In this document: positions 39,276 to 48,592 of the stretch, piece after piece
Layout of the letters: each line of letters opens with the position of its first letter
How positions within the stretch are numbered: position 1 is the stretch's first letter
NCBI RefSeq assembly: GCF_002007645.1
Contig: NZ_CP019791.1
Coordinates: 496,001-560,000, forward strand
Direction of reading: 5' to 3'
DNA from: Anaerohalosphaera lusitana
Lineage (GTDB): Bacteria; Planctomycetota; Phycisphaerae; Sedimentisphaerales; Anaerohalosphaeraceae
Length of the DNA stretch: 64,000 nucleotides
Translations under genes and position numbers: made by a program
The notes under the pieces: model-generated
The model's database searches: none
What the model saw: only the letters and a program-made list of their open reading frames with translations
What the model was told of the DNA's origin: nothing

Positions 39276-39352
39276 GGCCCCGATCAGTTAAAGCTTTGAA
39301 ATCACTTTGCACGAATTGAAAATGGAATTTTACCGCAAGAAGGAGCAAGACC

Positions 39353-39946
39353 ATGAAATCAACTAAACTCGTTTCGCTCGTAGTGATCGCCGCGGTCGCC
39401 ATAACTGTAACTGGTTTCCAGGCCGGATTCGCCGAAGCCAAAAAGAAATTTGAACCTGCAAAAATCGGCATCGTCAGCGTCAGAACGGTTCTCGACGAAA
39501 GCAAGAGCAACGAACAGTGGGAACAGAAGATAAATCAGCAGTCCAAAGAGGTCACCGAAGAACTCAAACGCCTCCAGGCCGAAGCTGAATCACTCAAACA
39601 GCAGACACTGGCTCTCAAGCCCGGCACCGAAGACTATGCCGAAAAGAAACGCCAGTTCGCCGAGAAGCAGGCCATCCTCAAGGCAAAAGACAATTATTAC
39701 CAGGAAGAGTTCGGCAACATGCAAAAAGAATGGGCCGAAGAGTTCTACCAGGAGATCCTAGAAGCCGTGCAGCAGGCCGCTGAAAACAACAATCTCGATA
39801 TTGTACTTGCTCGTGAAGATGTGGATCTGCCCGCACCAAGTGCACGCGAACTCATGCTGACCATCAAAACAACCAAGGTGCTTTACAACAGCGACCACCT
39901 CGATATAACCGACCAGGTGCTCGCTATCGTCGATGCAGGCAAATAG
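39353..39946 (+). CDS. OmpH/Skp-family periplasmic chaperone
   Basis: The 197-residue protein has a signal peptide (about 1-29, cleavage near GFAEA) and the Skp/OmpH pattern: a short N-terminal strand (KIGIVSVRTVLDES), two long charged helices forming tentacles (about 55-130) and a C-terminal strand region with TTKVLYNSDHLDITDQVL. Skp holds unfolded outer-membrane proteins for the Bam complex. The family's usual place between bamA and lpxD is kept. The ATG at 39353 has AAGGAG upstream. Confidence 0.92.
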   Translation: MKSTKLVSLVVIAAVAITVTGFQAGFAEAKKKFEPAKIGIVSVRTVLDESKSNEQWEQKINQQSKEVTEELKRLQAEAESLKQQTLALKPGTEDYAEKKRQFAEKQAILKAKDNYYQEEFGNMQKEWAEEFYQEILEAVQQAAENNNLDIVLAREDVDLPAPSARELMLTIKTTKVLYNSDHLDITDQVLAIVDAGK

Positions 39947-39964
39947 TTCGGGGATACCCATATC

Positions 39965-41005
39965 ATGCAGTCAACGACGATCTCGATATCGGAATTGGCC
40001 GAAAAGCTCAATGCAAGGCTTATCGGCGAAGGCACTCTGGACGTAGGTAAAGTCAACACCCTCGATGCTGCAGGCCCTACTGACGTGACCTTCCTCACCG
40101 CTGAGAAATTCGCAGAAAAGGCGCTCAGTACCAAAGCTGCTGCAATCATAACAGCAGCCGAGCTCAAAACCTCTGCGCCCGCCCAGCTTATCGTCGACGA
40201 ACCCCAGGCGGCGCTGATAAAGGCTTTGTACATTTTTGCACCAAGGCTTGAAGTAACTCCGGGCGTCCACAAAACAGCGGTCATTGACGATTCCGCTCAA
40301 CTGGGCGACAATGTTTCCATAGGCCCAAATGCTGTAATCGGCAAAAATGTCGTCATAGGCGAAAATACTATCATAGGCCCGGGCTGCACCATCGAAGAAG
40401 GTACAGCCATCGGCTCCAACTCTCGTCTCGGCCCAAGTGTTACGATCTATCACAGCTGCAAAATCGGCGATAACTGCACCATAAAGGCCAATTCCACCAT
40501 CGGTGGCACCGGTTACGGCTATTACTTCCTGGATGGACAGCACCGCCTCGTCCCGCATAACGGATCGGTCGTCATCGAAGACTGCGTCGATATCGGTTCG
40601 AACACATGTATTGACAGAGCGAAATTTGGCAATACCATAGTAGGAGCAGGTACGAAAATAGATAATATGGTTCAGATTGCCCATAATTGCGAGATTGGAC
40701 GCTGCTGCCTCATCGCCGGCTGCACTGGAATCGCCGGTTCCGTAAAGATCCGTGATGGAGCGGTACTGGGAGGCCAGACAGGGGTTGTTGACAATGTCAC
40801 GATCGGCCCCGGTGCGATGCTAGGTGCAAAGACGATGGCGATATCCGATCTCGAAGGCGGAAAAAGCTATTTCGGCAGTCCTGCCGAAGATGCAAGGGCG
40901 TCCTTGAAACAGACAGCGGCCGTCAAAAAGCTGCCCGAGATTATCAAGCAGTTTAAAAAACTGGCGAAACGAGTCGATAAGCTTGAAAGCTCAAAAGACA
41001 ATTAA
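39965..41005 (+). CDS. lpxD: UDP-3-O-acylglucosamine N-acyltransferase
   Basis: LpxD adds the second, N-linked acyl chain in lipid A synthesis. The 346-residue protein has a uridine-binding N-terminal domain (about 1-105) and a long left-handed beta-helix with hexapeptide repeats (GPNAVIGKNVVIGENTIIGP). The catalytic His is His240 in IAHNCEIG. A C-terminal helix ends it (KQFKKLAKRVDKLESS). The ATG at 39965 follows GGGGATACCC; it is 18 bases after ompH. Its end overlaps the start of lpxC-fabZ by 23 bases. Confidence 0.94.
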   Translation: MQSTTISISELAEKLNARLIGEGTLDVGKVNTLDAAGPTDVTFLTAEKFAEKALSTKAAAIITAAELKTSAPAQLIVDEPQAALIKALYIFAPRLEVTPGVHKTAVIDDSAQLGDNVSIGPNAVIGKNVVIGENTIIGPGCTIEEGTAIGSNSRLGPSVTIYHSCKIGDNCTIKANSTIGGTGYGYYFLDGQHRLVPHNGSVVIEDCVDIGSNTCIDRAKFGNTIVGAGTKIDNMVQIAHNCEIGRCCLIAGCTGIAGSVKIRDGAVLGGQTGVVDNVTIGPGAMLGAKTMAISDLEGGKSYFGSPAEDARASLKQTAAVKKLPEIIKQFKKLAKRVDKLESSKDN

Positions 41006-42293
41006 AAGCGAAATAAAGCTCTCCGGCAAAGGGCTCTTCAGCGGAAAAGACGTAAAACTCGTCTTCAAGCCCGCCGAACCCGATACCGGCATTGTCTTCG
41101 TGCGCACAGATTTCGAGCAGCCTATTAAGGTCCCTGTCGCCGCTGCCAACATCACCGAGGTACAGCGCCGTTCGGCACTTAAAAAAGGCCCCGCTACGAT
41201 CGAGACCCCCGAACACTGTCTTGCTGCCATAAACGCAATGGGCATCGACAACATAACCATCGAGATCGACTCCGTGGAACTACCCGGCTTCGACGGCAGC
41301 AGCGATGAATTCTACAAGACCCTGCGAAAAGTTGGCGTAGAGGATCAGCCCGAGGCCCCGTCACGCGAATTCGTCATAAAAGAACCTGTCAGCGTCATCG
41401 ACGGCGACACCTCCATCCACGCCGTCCCGTCCGAAGAGCCCGGCCTGAGCATCACATACGATCTCGACTATACACAGCACACCGGCATCGGCCGCCAGCT
41501 CTATAGCTGCAATCTCAACACCGACCACTTCGAACGCGAACTCGCCAACGCCCGCACCTTCTGTCTTGAAGCCGAAGCGAGACAGATGCAGGCCCACGGC
41601 ATCGGAACGCATCTCACGCCCAAAGACATACTCGTGATAAACTCCGACGGCCCGATCAAAAACAACTACCGCTATCCAAACGAATGCGTCCGCCACAAGA
41701 TCGTCGACCTGATTGGCGACCTCGCCTTCGTGGGCAGACCGGTCTCCGGACGCATCGTAGCATACAAGTCCGGCCACGCAGTAAACCAGAAGCTCGCCAA
41801 AAAGCTCGCAAAACTCGCACGCGAAACCGAAAAGGCCGCAGCTTCCGAACGTGCCGTACTCAATATTCGAAAGATCCAGCGGATCCTTCCGCATCGCTAT
41901 CCCTTCCTGCTCGTCGACAAAGTCATCGACATCGAAGGCGACAGCAAAATAACCGGAATAAAAAACGTAACCATAAACGAGCAGTTCTTCCAGGGCCATT
42001 TCCCCGGAACACCCGTCATGCCCGGCGTACTCATCGTTGAGGCACTCGCACAGGTCTCCGGCCTGCTGTTCGCACAGAAACTCGAGCATACCGGTAAACT
42101 CGCCGTCCTGCTGACAATGGACGCCGTCAAGATCCGAAAGTCCGTAGTCCCGGGCGACCAGCTCATACTCTGTGCACAGGCAAACCGTGTCCGCGGCAGA
42201 AGCGCAAAATGTGACTGCGTCGCAAAAGTCGGCGACGAAGTGGTCGCAGAAGCCGTGCTCAAGTTTATGCTCGTCGACGAAGATATAATGTAA
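40983..42293 (+). CDS. LpxC-FabZ fusion: deacetylase plus hydroxyacyl-ACP dehydratase
   Basis: The 436-residue protein joins two enzymes. Residues 1-285 are LpxC, the zinc deacetylase of the committed step in lipid A synthesis: TPEHCLAAINAMGIDN, RHKIVDLIGDL with His and Asp metal/catalytic residues, and SGHAVNQKLAKKL. Residues 295-436 are FabZ, which dehydrates 3-hydroxyacyl-ACP: LPHRYPFLLVDKV with the catalytic His, and GTPVMPGVLIVEALAQ with the Glu. Such fusions are known in Bacteroidota and in some other diderms. The start is TTG at 40983, inside lpxD; no ATG fits. Both active sites look complete. Coupling balances fatty acid and lipid A output. Confidence 0.95.
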   Translation: MKAQKTIKSEIKLSGKGLFSGKDVKLVFKPAEPDTGIVFVRTDFEQPIKVPVAAANITEVQRRSALKKGPATIETPEHCLAAINAMGIDNITIEIDSVELPGFDGSSDEFYKTLRKVGVEDQPEAPSREFVIKEPVSVIDGDTSIHAVPSEEPGLSITYDLDYTQHTGIGRQLYSCNLNTDHFERELANARTFCLEAEARQMQAHGIGTHLTPKDILVINSDGPIKNNYRYPNECVRHKIVDLIGDLAFVGRPVSGRIVAYKSGHAVNQKLAKKLAKLARETEKAAASERAVLNIRKIQRILPHRYPFLLVDKVIDIEGDSKITGIKNVTINEQFFQGHFPGTPVMPGVLIVEALAQVSGLLFAQKLEHTGKLAVLLTMDAVKIRKSVVPGDQLILCAQANRVRGRSAKCDCVAKVGDEVVAEAVLKFMLVDEDIM

Positions 42294-42359
42294 TTCACGT
42301 AAACGAAATAACTACAGTTTCATGGCATTGATTCATTAAACGGAGGTCAATTCAGTCTT

Positions 42360-43169
42360 ATGGGTAATAACATACACCCAACTGCAGTCATAGAAGATTC
42401 CGCCAGGCTTGGCGACAACGTAACCGTCGGCCCCAACTGCTACATCGACAAAGACGCCGTCATCGGTGACAACACCGTCATGGATGCGAACGTCATCATT
42501 GGAAAAAGCGTCAAGCTCGGCTCCGGCAACACTCTCTTCGCAAACAGTGTCGTCGGCAGGCCTCCCCAACTTCTCGGCTGGACCGAGGAACAGAAAGTAG
42601 GTCAGCTCGAGATCGGTGACAACAACACTATCCGAGAAAACGTCACCATCCATCCCAGCATGCACCCCGGCGAACTGACGAAGATCGGCTCCGACAACCT
42701 CATCATGGTCGGCGTGCACATCGGACACGACTGCATCCTCGAAGACAAGATCGTCGTCAGCAACTACACGCAGATCAGCGGCCACTGCAAAGTCGAAACA
42801 GGCGTCTGGCTCAGCGGCATAGTCGCCGTACACCAGTTCGTCACCCTCGGCAAATGGTGCTACGCAGCAGGTCTCTCGGGCATCAACCACGACATCCCGC
42901 CTTTCGTCATCGTCTCCGGCCACTACCCCAATGAGGTCCGCTCCATCAACAAACGCGGCCTCAAACGCGCAGGCTACGACGACCAGACAAAAGAAAGCAT
43001 CATGGGCGCCTTCAAGAAGATCTACAAGTCAAACGGCATCTTCATCGACCGTGTAAAAGAACTCGCCAAGGAATCCGACCTGGACCCGAACGTCCGCTAC
43101 ATGGTCGAGTTCATTATCCGCAGCCAGGAGCACCGCTTCGGCCGCTATCTCGAATCGTTCAGAGGCTAA
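42360..43169 (+). CDS. lpxA: UDP-GlcNAc acyltransferase LpxA
   Basis: LpxA transfers the first acyl chain onto UDP-GlcNAc (or the 3-amino analogue). The 269-residue protein has hexapeptide repeats (SARLGDNVTVGPNCYIDKD in the first turns) and the catalytic His123 in VHIGHDCILED. The C-terminal helical part has NKRGLKRAGYDDQTKES. Length is close to the 262 residues of E. coli. The ATG at 42360 follows GGAGG. With lpxD and lpxC upstream it completes the early Raetz pathway here; lpxB, lpxH/I and lpxK are not in the window. Confidence 0.95.
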   Translation: MGNNIHPTAVIEDSARLGDNVTVGPNCYIDKDAVIGDNTVMDANVIIGKSVKLGSGNTLFANSVVGRPPQLLGWTEEQKVGQLEIGDNNTIRENVTIHPSMHPGELTKIGSDNLIMVGVHIGHDCILEDKIVVSNYTQISGHCKVETGVWLSGIVAVHQFVTLGKWCYAAGLSGINHDIPPFVIVSGHYPNEVRSINKRGLKRAGYDDQTKESIMGAFKKIYKSNGIFIDRVKELAKESDLDPNVRYMVEFIIRSQEHRFGRYLESFRG

Positions 43170-43188
43170 TTTCGTACAAGGATCAAAA

Positions 43189-44190
43189 ATGACTAAACTC
43201 CGTACAGCCGTGGTAGGCGCCGGCAAAATGGGCGGCATTCACGCAAAGGTCTACGATAATCTCGACAACGCAGAACTCGTCGCCGTCGTCGACACCGACA
43301 AGGAACGCGCCGACAAACTCGCCGCTCAGTACGGCTGCCCGGCCTTTACCGACCCCGCAGCCATCATCGGCAAAGTCGACGCGGTCACCATCTCTGCGCC
43401 CACGATCTACCACCGCGACCTTGCAAAGCTCTACCTCGAGAACAAGATCCCCGTGCTCATCGAAAAACCCCTCGCCGCCAGCGTCGAAGAAGGCCGCGAG
43501 ATCGTCGAGCTCGCAAAACAGAACAACGTCATCGTCGCAGTAGGCCACTCCGAACGCTGCAACCCCGTCGCGCAGGCAATGAAACGCCTCGACATCGATG
43601 CAAAGTTCATCGAGGCAAACCGCATCAGCCCATATCCCTTCCGCTCCACCGACATCGGCGTTGTGCTAGACGTGATGATCCACGACATCGATATCATCCT
43701 CTCGCTCGCAAACAGCAAGCTCAAGTCCGTCCAGGCCGTCGGTGTAAACGTCATCGCCGACCACGAGGACATCTGCAACGCACGCCTGCTCTTCGAGAAC
43801 GGCTGCGTCGCGAATATCACCGCCTCGCGTCTCGCCCTCAAGACCGAACGCAAGGTCCGCGTCTTTTCGCGCCAGGCCTACCTCAGCCTCGACTACTTCA
43901 AGAAGGAAGGCATCGTAATCCAGACCGACCCCAACGTCGACGTAGTCGAATGGATCAAAAAGAATCAGGCCGACGACTTCGACTTTTCCGACGTCAACTG
44001 GCCCGACCTTCTGCACATCGAACAGCTTGAGATCGACAGCCGCGAACCCCTCCGTGTTGAACAGGAATCGTTCCTAAAAGCCATCGCCGACGACTCAGCC
44101 TCACCAGAAGTCTCAGGCGAAGAGGGCCTCGCTGCAATTGAATGCGCCCACAGCATCCTCGACGCAATAAAACAACACAAGTGGGACTAA
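43189..44190 (+). CDS. Gfo/Idh/MocA-family dehydrogenase beside lpxA
   Basis: The 333-residue NAD(P)-dependent oxidoreductase has an N-terminal Rossmann fold (VVGAGKMGGIHAKVY), the family's EKPLA motif (E92-K93-P; the Lys is usually catalytic) and a C-terminal alpha/beta domain. It follows lpxA by 19 bases on the same strand. In Acidithiobacillus and Leptospira, GnnA, from the same superfamily, oxidises UDP-GlcNAc so that GnnB can add a 3-amino group for amide-linked lipid A. This gene could be GnnA, but no aminotransferase GnnB lies next to it, so the role is an inference. A general sugar dehydrogenase is the alternative. Confidence 0.87.
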   Translation: MTKLRTAVVGAGKMGGIHAKVYDNLDNAELVAVVDTDKERADKLAAQYGCPAFTDPAAIIGKVDAVTISAPTIYHRDLAKLYLENKIPVLIEKPLAASVEEGREIVELAKQNNVIVAVGHSERCNPVAQAMKRLDIDAKFIEANRISPYPFRSTDIGVVLDVMIHDIDIILSLANSKLKSVQAVGVNVIADHEDICNARLLFENGCVANITASRLALKTERKVRVFSRQAYLSLDYFKKEGIVIQTDPNVDVVEWIKKNQADDFDFSDVNWPDLLHIEQLEIDSREPLRVEQESFLKAIADDSASPEVSGEEGLAAIECAHSILDAIKQHKWD

Positions 44191-44242
44191 AAAACAAATG
44201 ACAGGGCGGTCCGTATACATCCGCCCGAAAGAAGTAAAAAAC

Positions 44243-44278
44243 AAAAGCCGCGACTCCCAAAAGAGCTGCGGCTTTCCT
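44243..44278 (+). terminator. Terminator-like hairpin after the dehydrogenase gene
   Basis: AAAGCCGC (44243-44250) pairs perfectly with GCGGCTTT (44267-44274); an inner CTC/GAG adds three pairs. Only three T follow the stem, so termination may be weak. It separates the lpx block from the small membrane protein. Confidence 0.5.
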
Positions 44279-44308
44279 GAGATCAGGAGAAAAAAGAAGG
44301 AGTCCATA

Positions 44309-44770
44309 ATGACCCAAAATAAAAAGCTTCCGCTCTCCTTAAGAATTGTCGCTGCTCTCTTTATCTTGACAGGCATCTCGGGGATTCTCGAAATGATTAT
44401 CGGCCTCTTCCAGGATGAATTCATTTTAAACATTGGTGGCATACTTGCGCTTTTAACCGGCTTGGGTTTATTAAAGCTCAGCTCGGGTTGGCGTTCCTTT
44501 GCACTTTTTGTTCTGTGGTTCTACATGATAGGAATCCCGGCCATGCTTGTATTCTGTGCAATTAGTGATAACGATAAAATGCAAATTTTCAACAAAGAGA
44601 TCGTAAACCCTCCTCTGTTGTATGATCTAGCCTTTATGGTTCCCCTCTTCTTAATTGTCCTCTGGATGTACCACATCCTTACCCGACCCAATGTTCGCAA
44701 ACTCTTCATTCCCTCTGAGCAAACCACCAAACTGCAGTCGGACCCTACTCTTTTCGACGGATTATCCTAA
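44309..44770 (+). CDS. Small membrane protein of unknown family
   Basis: A 153-residue protein with four hydrophobic segments: about residues 11-31 (RIVAALFILTGISGILEMII), 39-53, 59-79 and 101-123. A short soluble tail follows. I cannot assign a family, though such four-helix proteins are common. The ATG at 44309 is preceded by AGAAGGAG, an excellent ribosome-binding site; longer frames from 44198 would read through the hairpin. It is convergent with the endonuclease V gene. Confidence 0.75.
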   Translation: MTQNKKLPLSLRIVAALFILTGISGILEMIIGLFQDEFILNIGGILALLTGLGLLKLSSGWRSFALFVLWFYMIGIPAMLVFCAISDNDKMQIFNKEIVNPPLLYDLAFMVPLFLIVLWMYHILTRPNVRKLFIPSEQTTKLQSDPTLFDGLS

Positions 44771-44857
44771 CGGCAAAAACGCGAGCAGCATCTAAGCTGC
44801 GAGTGACTGCGTCCATTACTAAACAGTCATCACAAAAACGCAAACGCTTACCACCCC

Positions 44858-45526
44858 TCAAATCCGGGGTTTCATTTTTGTCACGAGCTGGTGTGCGATG
44901 CGGGTGGGTTCGGGCAGTTTGTATTTTGTCGTGCATTGCAGGACTATTCGGATCGCGTCTTGGCGTGTGCATTTGTGGCCTGGGGAGACGTATACGGGTT
45001 TGACCCGTGTTCGCGTGCGAAGTACTGCGCCGATCTTTTCATTATCATCCCACAGCCAGGCATAGTCACCTTTTTCCGGTCCGGGTTCGTCATGCTCACC
45101 GGTGAGTCTGCTCTTGGCGCAGCCGATGGTGGGCCGATCGAAGAATAGGCCGAGATGGCTTGCGAGCCCCATGCGGCGGGGATGTGCGGTGCCTTGTCCG
45201 TCGATGATGAAGACGCTGGGCACGTGTTTAAGTTTCATCGCGGCGGCTATGCACGCGGGGCCTTCGCGAAAGCTGAGGTAGCCCGGGACATAGGGCATCT
45301 GCACGGGACGCACGGCTTCGGCTGTCTCGACGATCTCGAAATCCGGCCAGCGCATGACGACGATCACCGCGCCGATACGCGAGCCGTCTTTGCTGAACGC
45401 GCAGTCCAGACCAGCCACCAGTTTGGGCTTTTTATCGAACGAAGTGAACCGCAACTTGCCGGCAAGCTCTTCCTGCAGCGCCCGAGCCTGCTTATAGTCC
45501 AGATCCCAGCCGTGCAGATTCTTCAC
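44858..45526 (-). CDS. nfi: Endonuclease V
   Basis: EndoV nicks DNA or RNA next to deaminated purines (inosine). The 222-residue protein shows family blocks in order: VAGLDCAFSKDG with a metal-binding Asp, PYVPGYLSFREGPA, DGQGTAHPRRMGLASHLG and VKPVYVSPGHK. Length agrees with E. coli Nfi (223). A GTG at 45526 two bases after the sulfatase stop is chosen; an in-frame GTG at 45550 would overlap the sulfatase. It is the last gene of the minus-strand sulfatase unit, which is an unexpected place for a repair enzyme. Confidence 0.92.
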   Translation of the reverse strand: MKNLHGWDLDYKQARALQEELAGKLRFTSFDKKPKLVAGLDCAFSKDGSRIGAVIVVMRWPDFEIVETAEAVRPVQMPYVPGYLSFREGPACIAAAMKLKHVPSVFIIDGQGTAHPRRMGLASHLGLFFDRPTIGCAKSRLTGEHDEPGPEKGDYAWLWDDNEKIGAVLRTRTRVKPVYVSPGHKCTRQDAIRIVLQCTTKYKLPEPTRIAHQLVTKMKPRI

Positions 45527-45528
45527 TC

Positions 45529-47019
45529 TCAAAGCATCTTCTCCCGCCACCAGGCGACGCGCTGGGCAGGGCTCGGGTCCTCACCAAGCCCGCGGTTCTT
45601 CATGATCTTTGCATACCGCTTCTCGAAGAAGTTTTGCCAGTACTTTCGTGTCTGGGCATCCTCGGGCGTCTGGCCCTTGTCTTCCGTTTCCTCAATCCAC
45701 TTATCCAGCACACCCCGCAGTTCCGCCAGTTTGTCGGCATACTTCGCATCGCCCGCCAGGTTGTTGATCTCCCAGGGATCGCTTTGGAGGTCGTAAAGTT
45801 CTTCTTTTGGCCGAACGTCCGCCATGAAGGGCTTCTGCGCATCGGTCAGCTTGCCCTGCTGTTTCCACAACTGCAGCAGTGAAAGCGCAGGATACGCCTG
45901 CATCTTGTAGCAGTTCATCTGTGTATAAGGCCGATCGGGGTAGAAGTTGCGAATGTACTTAAACCGTTTCGTTCGGACGCACCGTATGCGGTCGGTGGTC
46001 TCGTCGCATCGGTCGCGGGCAGCGAATATGTACTCTCGGTCGGTCTCACCGTTGCCGAGGAAATCGACACCTTGCAGATAATCCGGTGTGTCGATGCCGC
46101 ATGCGGCCAGTGATGTCGGTACAAAGTCTATCTGACTGACGAGGTCGTCCCGCACGGTCCCGGGGGCGATTTTGTCAGGCCAACGAACGACGAGGGGAAC
46201 TCGTATTCCGCCTTCGTAGAGCCACTGTTTGGCGCGTAGATGTGCACGGCCGTGATCGCCGAAATAGAAGACGACCGTGTTGTCCGCCAGCCCGTCGGCT
46301 TCGAGCCGGTCGAGAACCTCGCCGATCATTCCGTCCAGTACCTGCACGGACTCCAGGTAGTCCGCCCAGTCCCGCCGTGTCAGCGGATCGTCCGGATAAT
46401 AAGGCGGCAGCTTAACGTCGTCCGCATCGATTGGCCGATCCTTGTCACGCTTGAACTTTCGATGCGTCAAAAACAGGTTCACCTGCCCATAGAACGGCTG
46501 ACCATTTTTGCGATCCCGCCAGTCCGTTCCGTCGAACGCATTGCCGTCAAGCTTGAAGTTATAGTCCAGCTTGCCCGGCTTTTTCCAGTTCAGGCCGTTG
46601 CTGTTGAACGTGTAATATCCAGCGTCGCGGAACATGTCCGAAACATGCTTGACCGGCTCGGGCAGCTTGTATCCGTCCCGGCGATGGCTGCGATGATGAT
46701 GTGCACCGATCGTGGTCTGGTACATGCCCGTGTTGAATGCTGACCGAGTAGGCGAACACACCGGACACGCAGCGAACGCATTCGTGAACATCGCGCCTTC
46801 GCTAGCCAGTCTATCCACGTTCGGTGTTTTGACAAGCTTTTCGCCATAGCATGCGAAATCCGGCGAGGTATCTTCCGAGACTATCCACAGAACGTTAGGG
46901 CGTTGGTCTTTGCTCTTGTTTTCCGCAGCAGATTTTTTCTCGGCCCTCACATCTGCCGCATTGACGGTCAGGCCTGCAGTTACAATTCCTGCTGTCCTCA
47001 GAAAATCTCGCCTGTTCAT
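45529..47019 (-). CDS. Tat-exported sulfatase (C-S-P-T-R type)
   Basis: The 496-residue protein begins MNRRDFLRTAGIV, a twin-arginine signal, with cleavage probably near ADVRA. The sulfatase motif is C88-S-P-T-R92. Metal ligands are in WIVSEDTS (about 46-53) and YFGDHGRAH. Cys88 must become formylglycine, needing an FGE or anSME enzyme that is not in this window. It resembles N-sulphoglucosamine sulphohydrolase-type or heparan-type sulfatases in the SEDTSPDF start, but the substrate cannot be fixed. It is the third gene of the minus-strand unit and its stop lies next to the endonuclease V start. Confidence 0.93.
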   Translation of the reverse strand: MNRRDFLRTAGIVTAGLTVNAADVRAEKKSAAENKSKDQRPNVLWIVSEDTSPDFACYGEKLVKTPNVDRLASEGAMFTNAFAACPVCSPTRSAFNTGMYQTTIGAHHHRSHRRDGYKLPEPVKHVSDMFRDAGYYTFNSNGLNWKKPGKLDYNFKLDGNAFDGTDWRDRKNGQPFYGQVNLFLTHRKFKRDKDRPIDADDVKLPPYYPDDPLTRRDWADYLESVQVLDGMIGEVLDRLEADGLADNTVVFYFGDHGRAHLRAKQWLYEGGIRVPLVVRWPDKIAPGTVRDDLVSQIDFVPTSLAACGIDTPDYLQGVDFLGNGETDREYIFAARDRCDETTDRIRCVRTKRFKYIRNFYPDRPYTQMNCYKMQAYPALSLLQLWKQQGKLTDAQKPFMADVRPKEELYDLQSDPWEINNLAGDAKYADKLAELRGVLDKWIEETEDKGQTPEDAQTRKYWQNFFEKRYAKIMKNRGLGEDPSPAQRVAWWREKML

Positions 47020-47124
47020 TTTTGATCACCTTTCATAAATAAAGACCGGCTCGACGCTTTCGCAGCACCTGAGCCGGCCAACTCATTCAATGATTCAATT
47101 TTACAAAATCATGAAACATCAATC

Positions 47125-48570
47125 TCACTCGCCCTTAAACAATTTAAATTTCTCTGAAGGCGTGTGAGCCTTTTCCATGATCTCTTTCATCTTTGCGACT
47201 ATTTCGAGGTGCTGGTCCGCAACGTTGTTCTGTTCGCCGATGTCTTTGTTAAGGTTGTAGAGCTCTATGGGAGCTTCGGGGTTTTTCTTGACGTTCAGCC
47301 GAACGGCTTTCCACTTGCCCATGCGGACGGCCTGTCTACCGCCCCAGACGGGGAACTCCCAGTAAAGATATTCGTGCTTTTTCTGCGGTTTGCCTATGAG
47401 CTCGGGCACGAAGCTTAAACCGTCGATATTAGGAGGTGCGTCGACGCCTGCAAGCTGGGCACAGGTCGGCAGTATGTCCCAGAATGCGCTTATGTGATCG
47501 CTGACACTGCCCGCCTCGATCTTGCCGGGCCAGCGGGCGATCATCGGCACGCGGATTCCGCCTTCGTAGAGGTCCCGCTTGATGCCGCGGAACGGGCCGT
47601 TGCTGTCGAAGAAGCGCCAGTCGTTGCCGCCCTCGGTGTGGGCACCGTTGTCGCTGCTGAACATCACGATGGTGTCGTCATCGATGTCAAGCTCTTTGAG
47701 CAGGGCCATGAGCCTTCCGACGTCACTGTCCATGCGGGTGACCATCGCGGCATATGCGGCGCGGGGCTGTTCCTGTCTGCCGTAGCCGTGCTTTGAGCCT
47801 TTGTAGACTTTTTCGGACCAGCCCTTGTCCTCGTATTGTTCGAGCGAATCCTCGGGCACCGCAAGCTCGGCATGCGGGATGGTAAACGGTACGAACATGA
47901 AGAACGGTTCGTCCTTGTGCTCTTTCACGAATTCGAGGGATTTTTCGGCGATCAGGTCGTGGCTGTACTGCTGTTTGCTGTCACCCTTGTTGCCCTCCAG
48001 GATCACTTTTTTGTCGTTGTGCCACAAGTGGTCGGGGTAAAAGTGGTGCGCCTCGCGCTGGCAGTTGTAGCCGAAGAATTCGTCGAAGCCCTGGTTTATC
48101 GGGTCGCCTTCGCTGCCGGGATAGCCGAGGCCCCACTTGCCGAATGCGCCTGTCGTGTAGCCGGCTCGTTTCATGACTTCGGCGACGGTCACCTTTTCGG
48201 CGGGCAGGGGCATCTGTCCTTCGGGCTGGACTTCCCAGTTGCCGCGAATGTAACAATGGCCCGTATGTCTGCCGGTCATCAGTGAACACCGAGAGGGGGC
48301 ACAAACGGTCGAACCGGAATAATGGTCGGTGAACTTCATGCCCTCGGCAGCGAGCCGGTCGATGTTGGGCGTCTTTATTTTTTCCTGTCCGTAGCAACCC
48401 AGGTCGCCGATGCCGAGATCGTCGGCGAGGATGTATATGATGTTCGGCTTGCGTCCGCCTTTGCCGCCGATCTTCGCGGTCTCGGCCATGCAGCCTGAAA
48501 GTCCGCCTGTTATGACACCCGCGGCGCCAACGCCGACAGCCTTTAGAAAATCCCTTCTGCTGAATCCCAT
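47125..48570 (-). CDS. Tat-exported lipoprotein arylsulfatase-type sulfatase
   Basis: The 481-residue protein has a Tat-like N-terminus (MGFSRRDFLKAVGVG) ending in lipobox LSGC (Cys27), so it is probably lipidated. The motif C90-A-P-S-R94 followed by CSLMTGRH is the formylglycine site. ADDLGIGDLGCYG supplies metal ligands, with FSSDNGAH in the C-terminal half. It fits the S1 sulfatase family, arylsulfatase A-like. The ATG at 48570 fits the Tat motif; an upstream start at 48639 would lie in the previous gene. Its gene starts 22 bases after the sulfatase upstream of it. Confidence 0.93.
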   Translation of the reverse strand: MGFSRRDFLKAVGVGAAGVITGGLSGCMAETAKIGGKGGRKPNIIYILADDLGIGDLGCYGQEKIKTPNIDRLAAEGMKFTDHYSGSTVCAPSRCSLMTGRHTGHCYIRGNWEVQPEGQMPLPAEKVTVAEVMKRAGYTTGAFGKWGLGYPGSEGDPINQGFDEFFGYNCQREAHHFYPDHLWHNDKKVILEGNKGDSKQQYSHDLIAEKSLEFVKEHKDEPFFMFVPFTIPHAELAVPEDSLEQYEDKGWSEKVYKGSKHGYGRQEQPRAAYAAMVTRMDSDVGRLMALLKELDIDDDTIVMFSSDNGAHTEGGNDWRFFDSNGPFRGIKRDLYEGGIRVPMIARWPGKIEAGSVSDHISAFWDILPTCAQLAGVDAPPNIDGLSFVPELIGKPQKKHEYLYWEFPVWGGRQAVRMGKWKAVRLNVKKNPEAPIELYNLNKDIGEQNNVADQHLEIVAKMKEIMEKAHTPSEKFKLFKGE

Positions 48571-48592
48571 TTTGAACTCTCCACAAACATTA

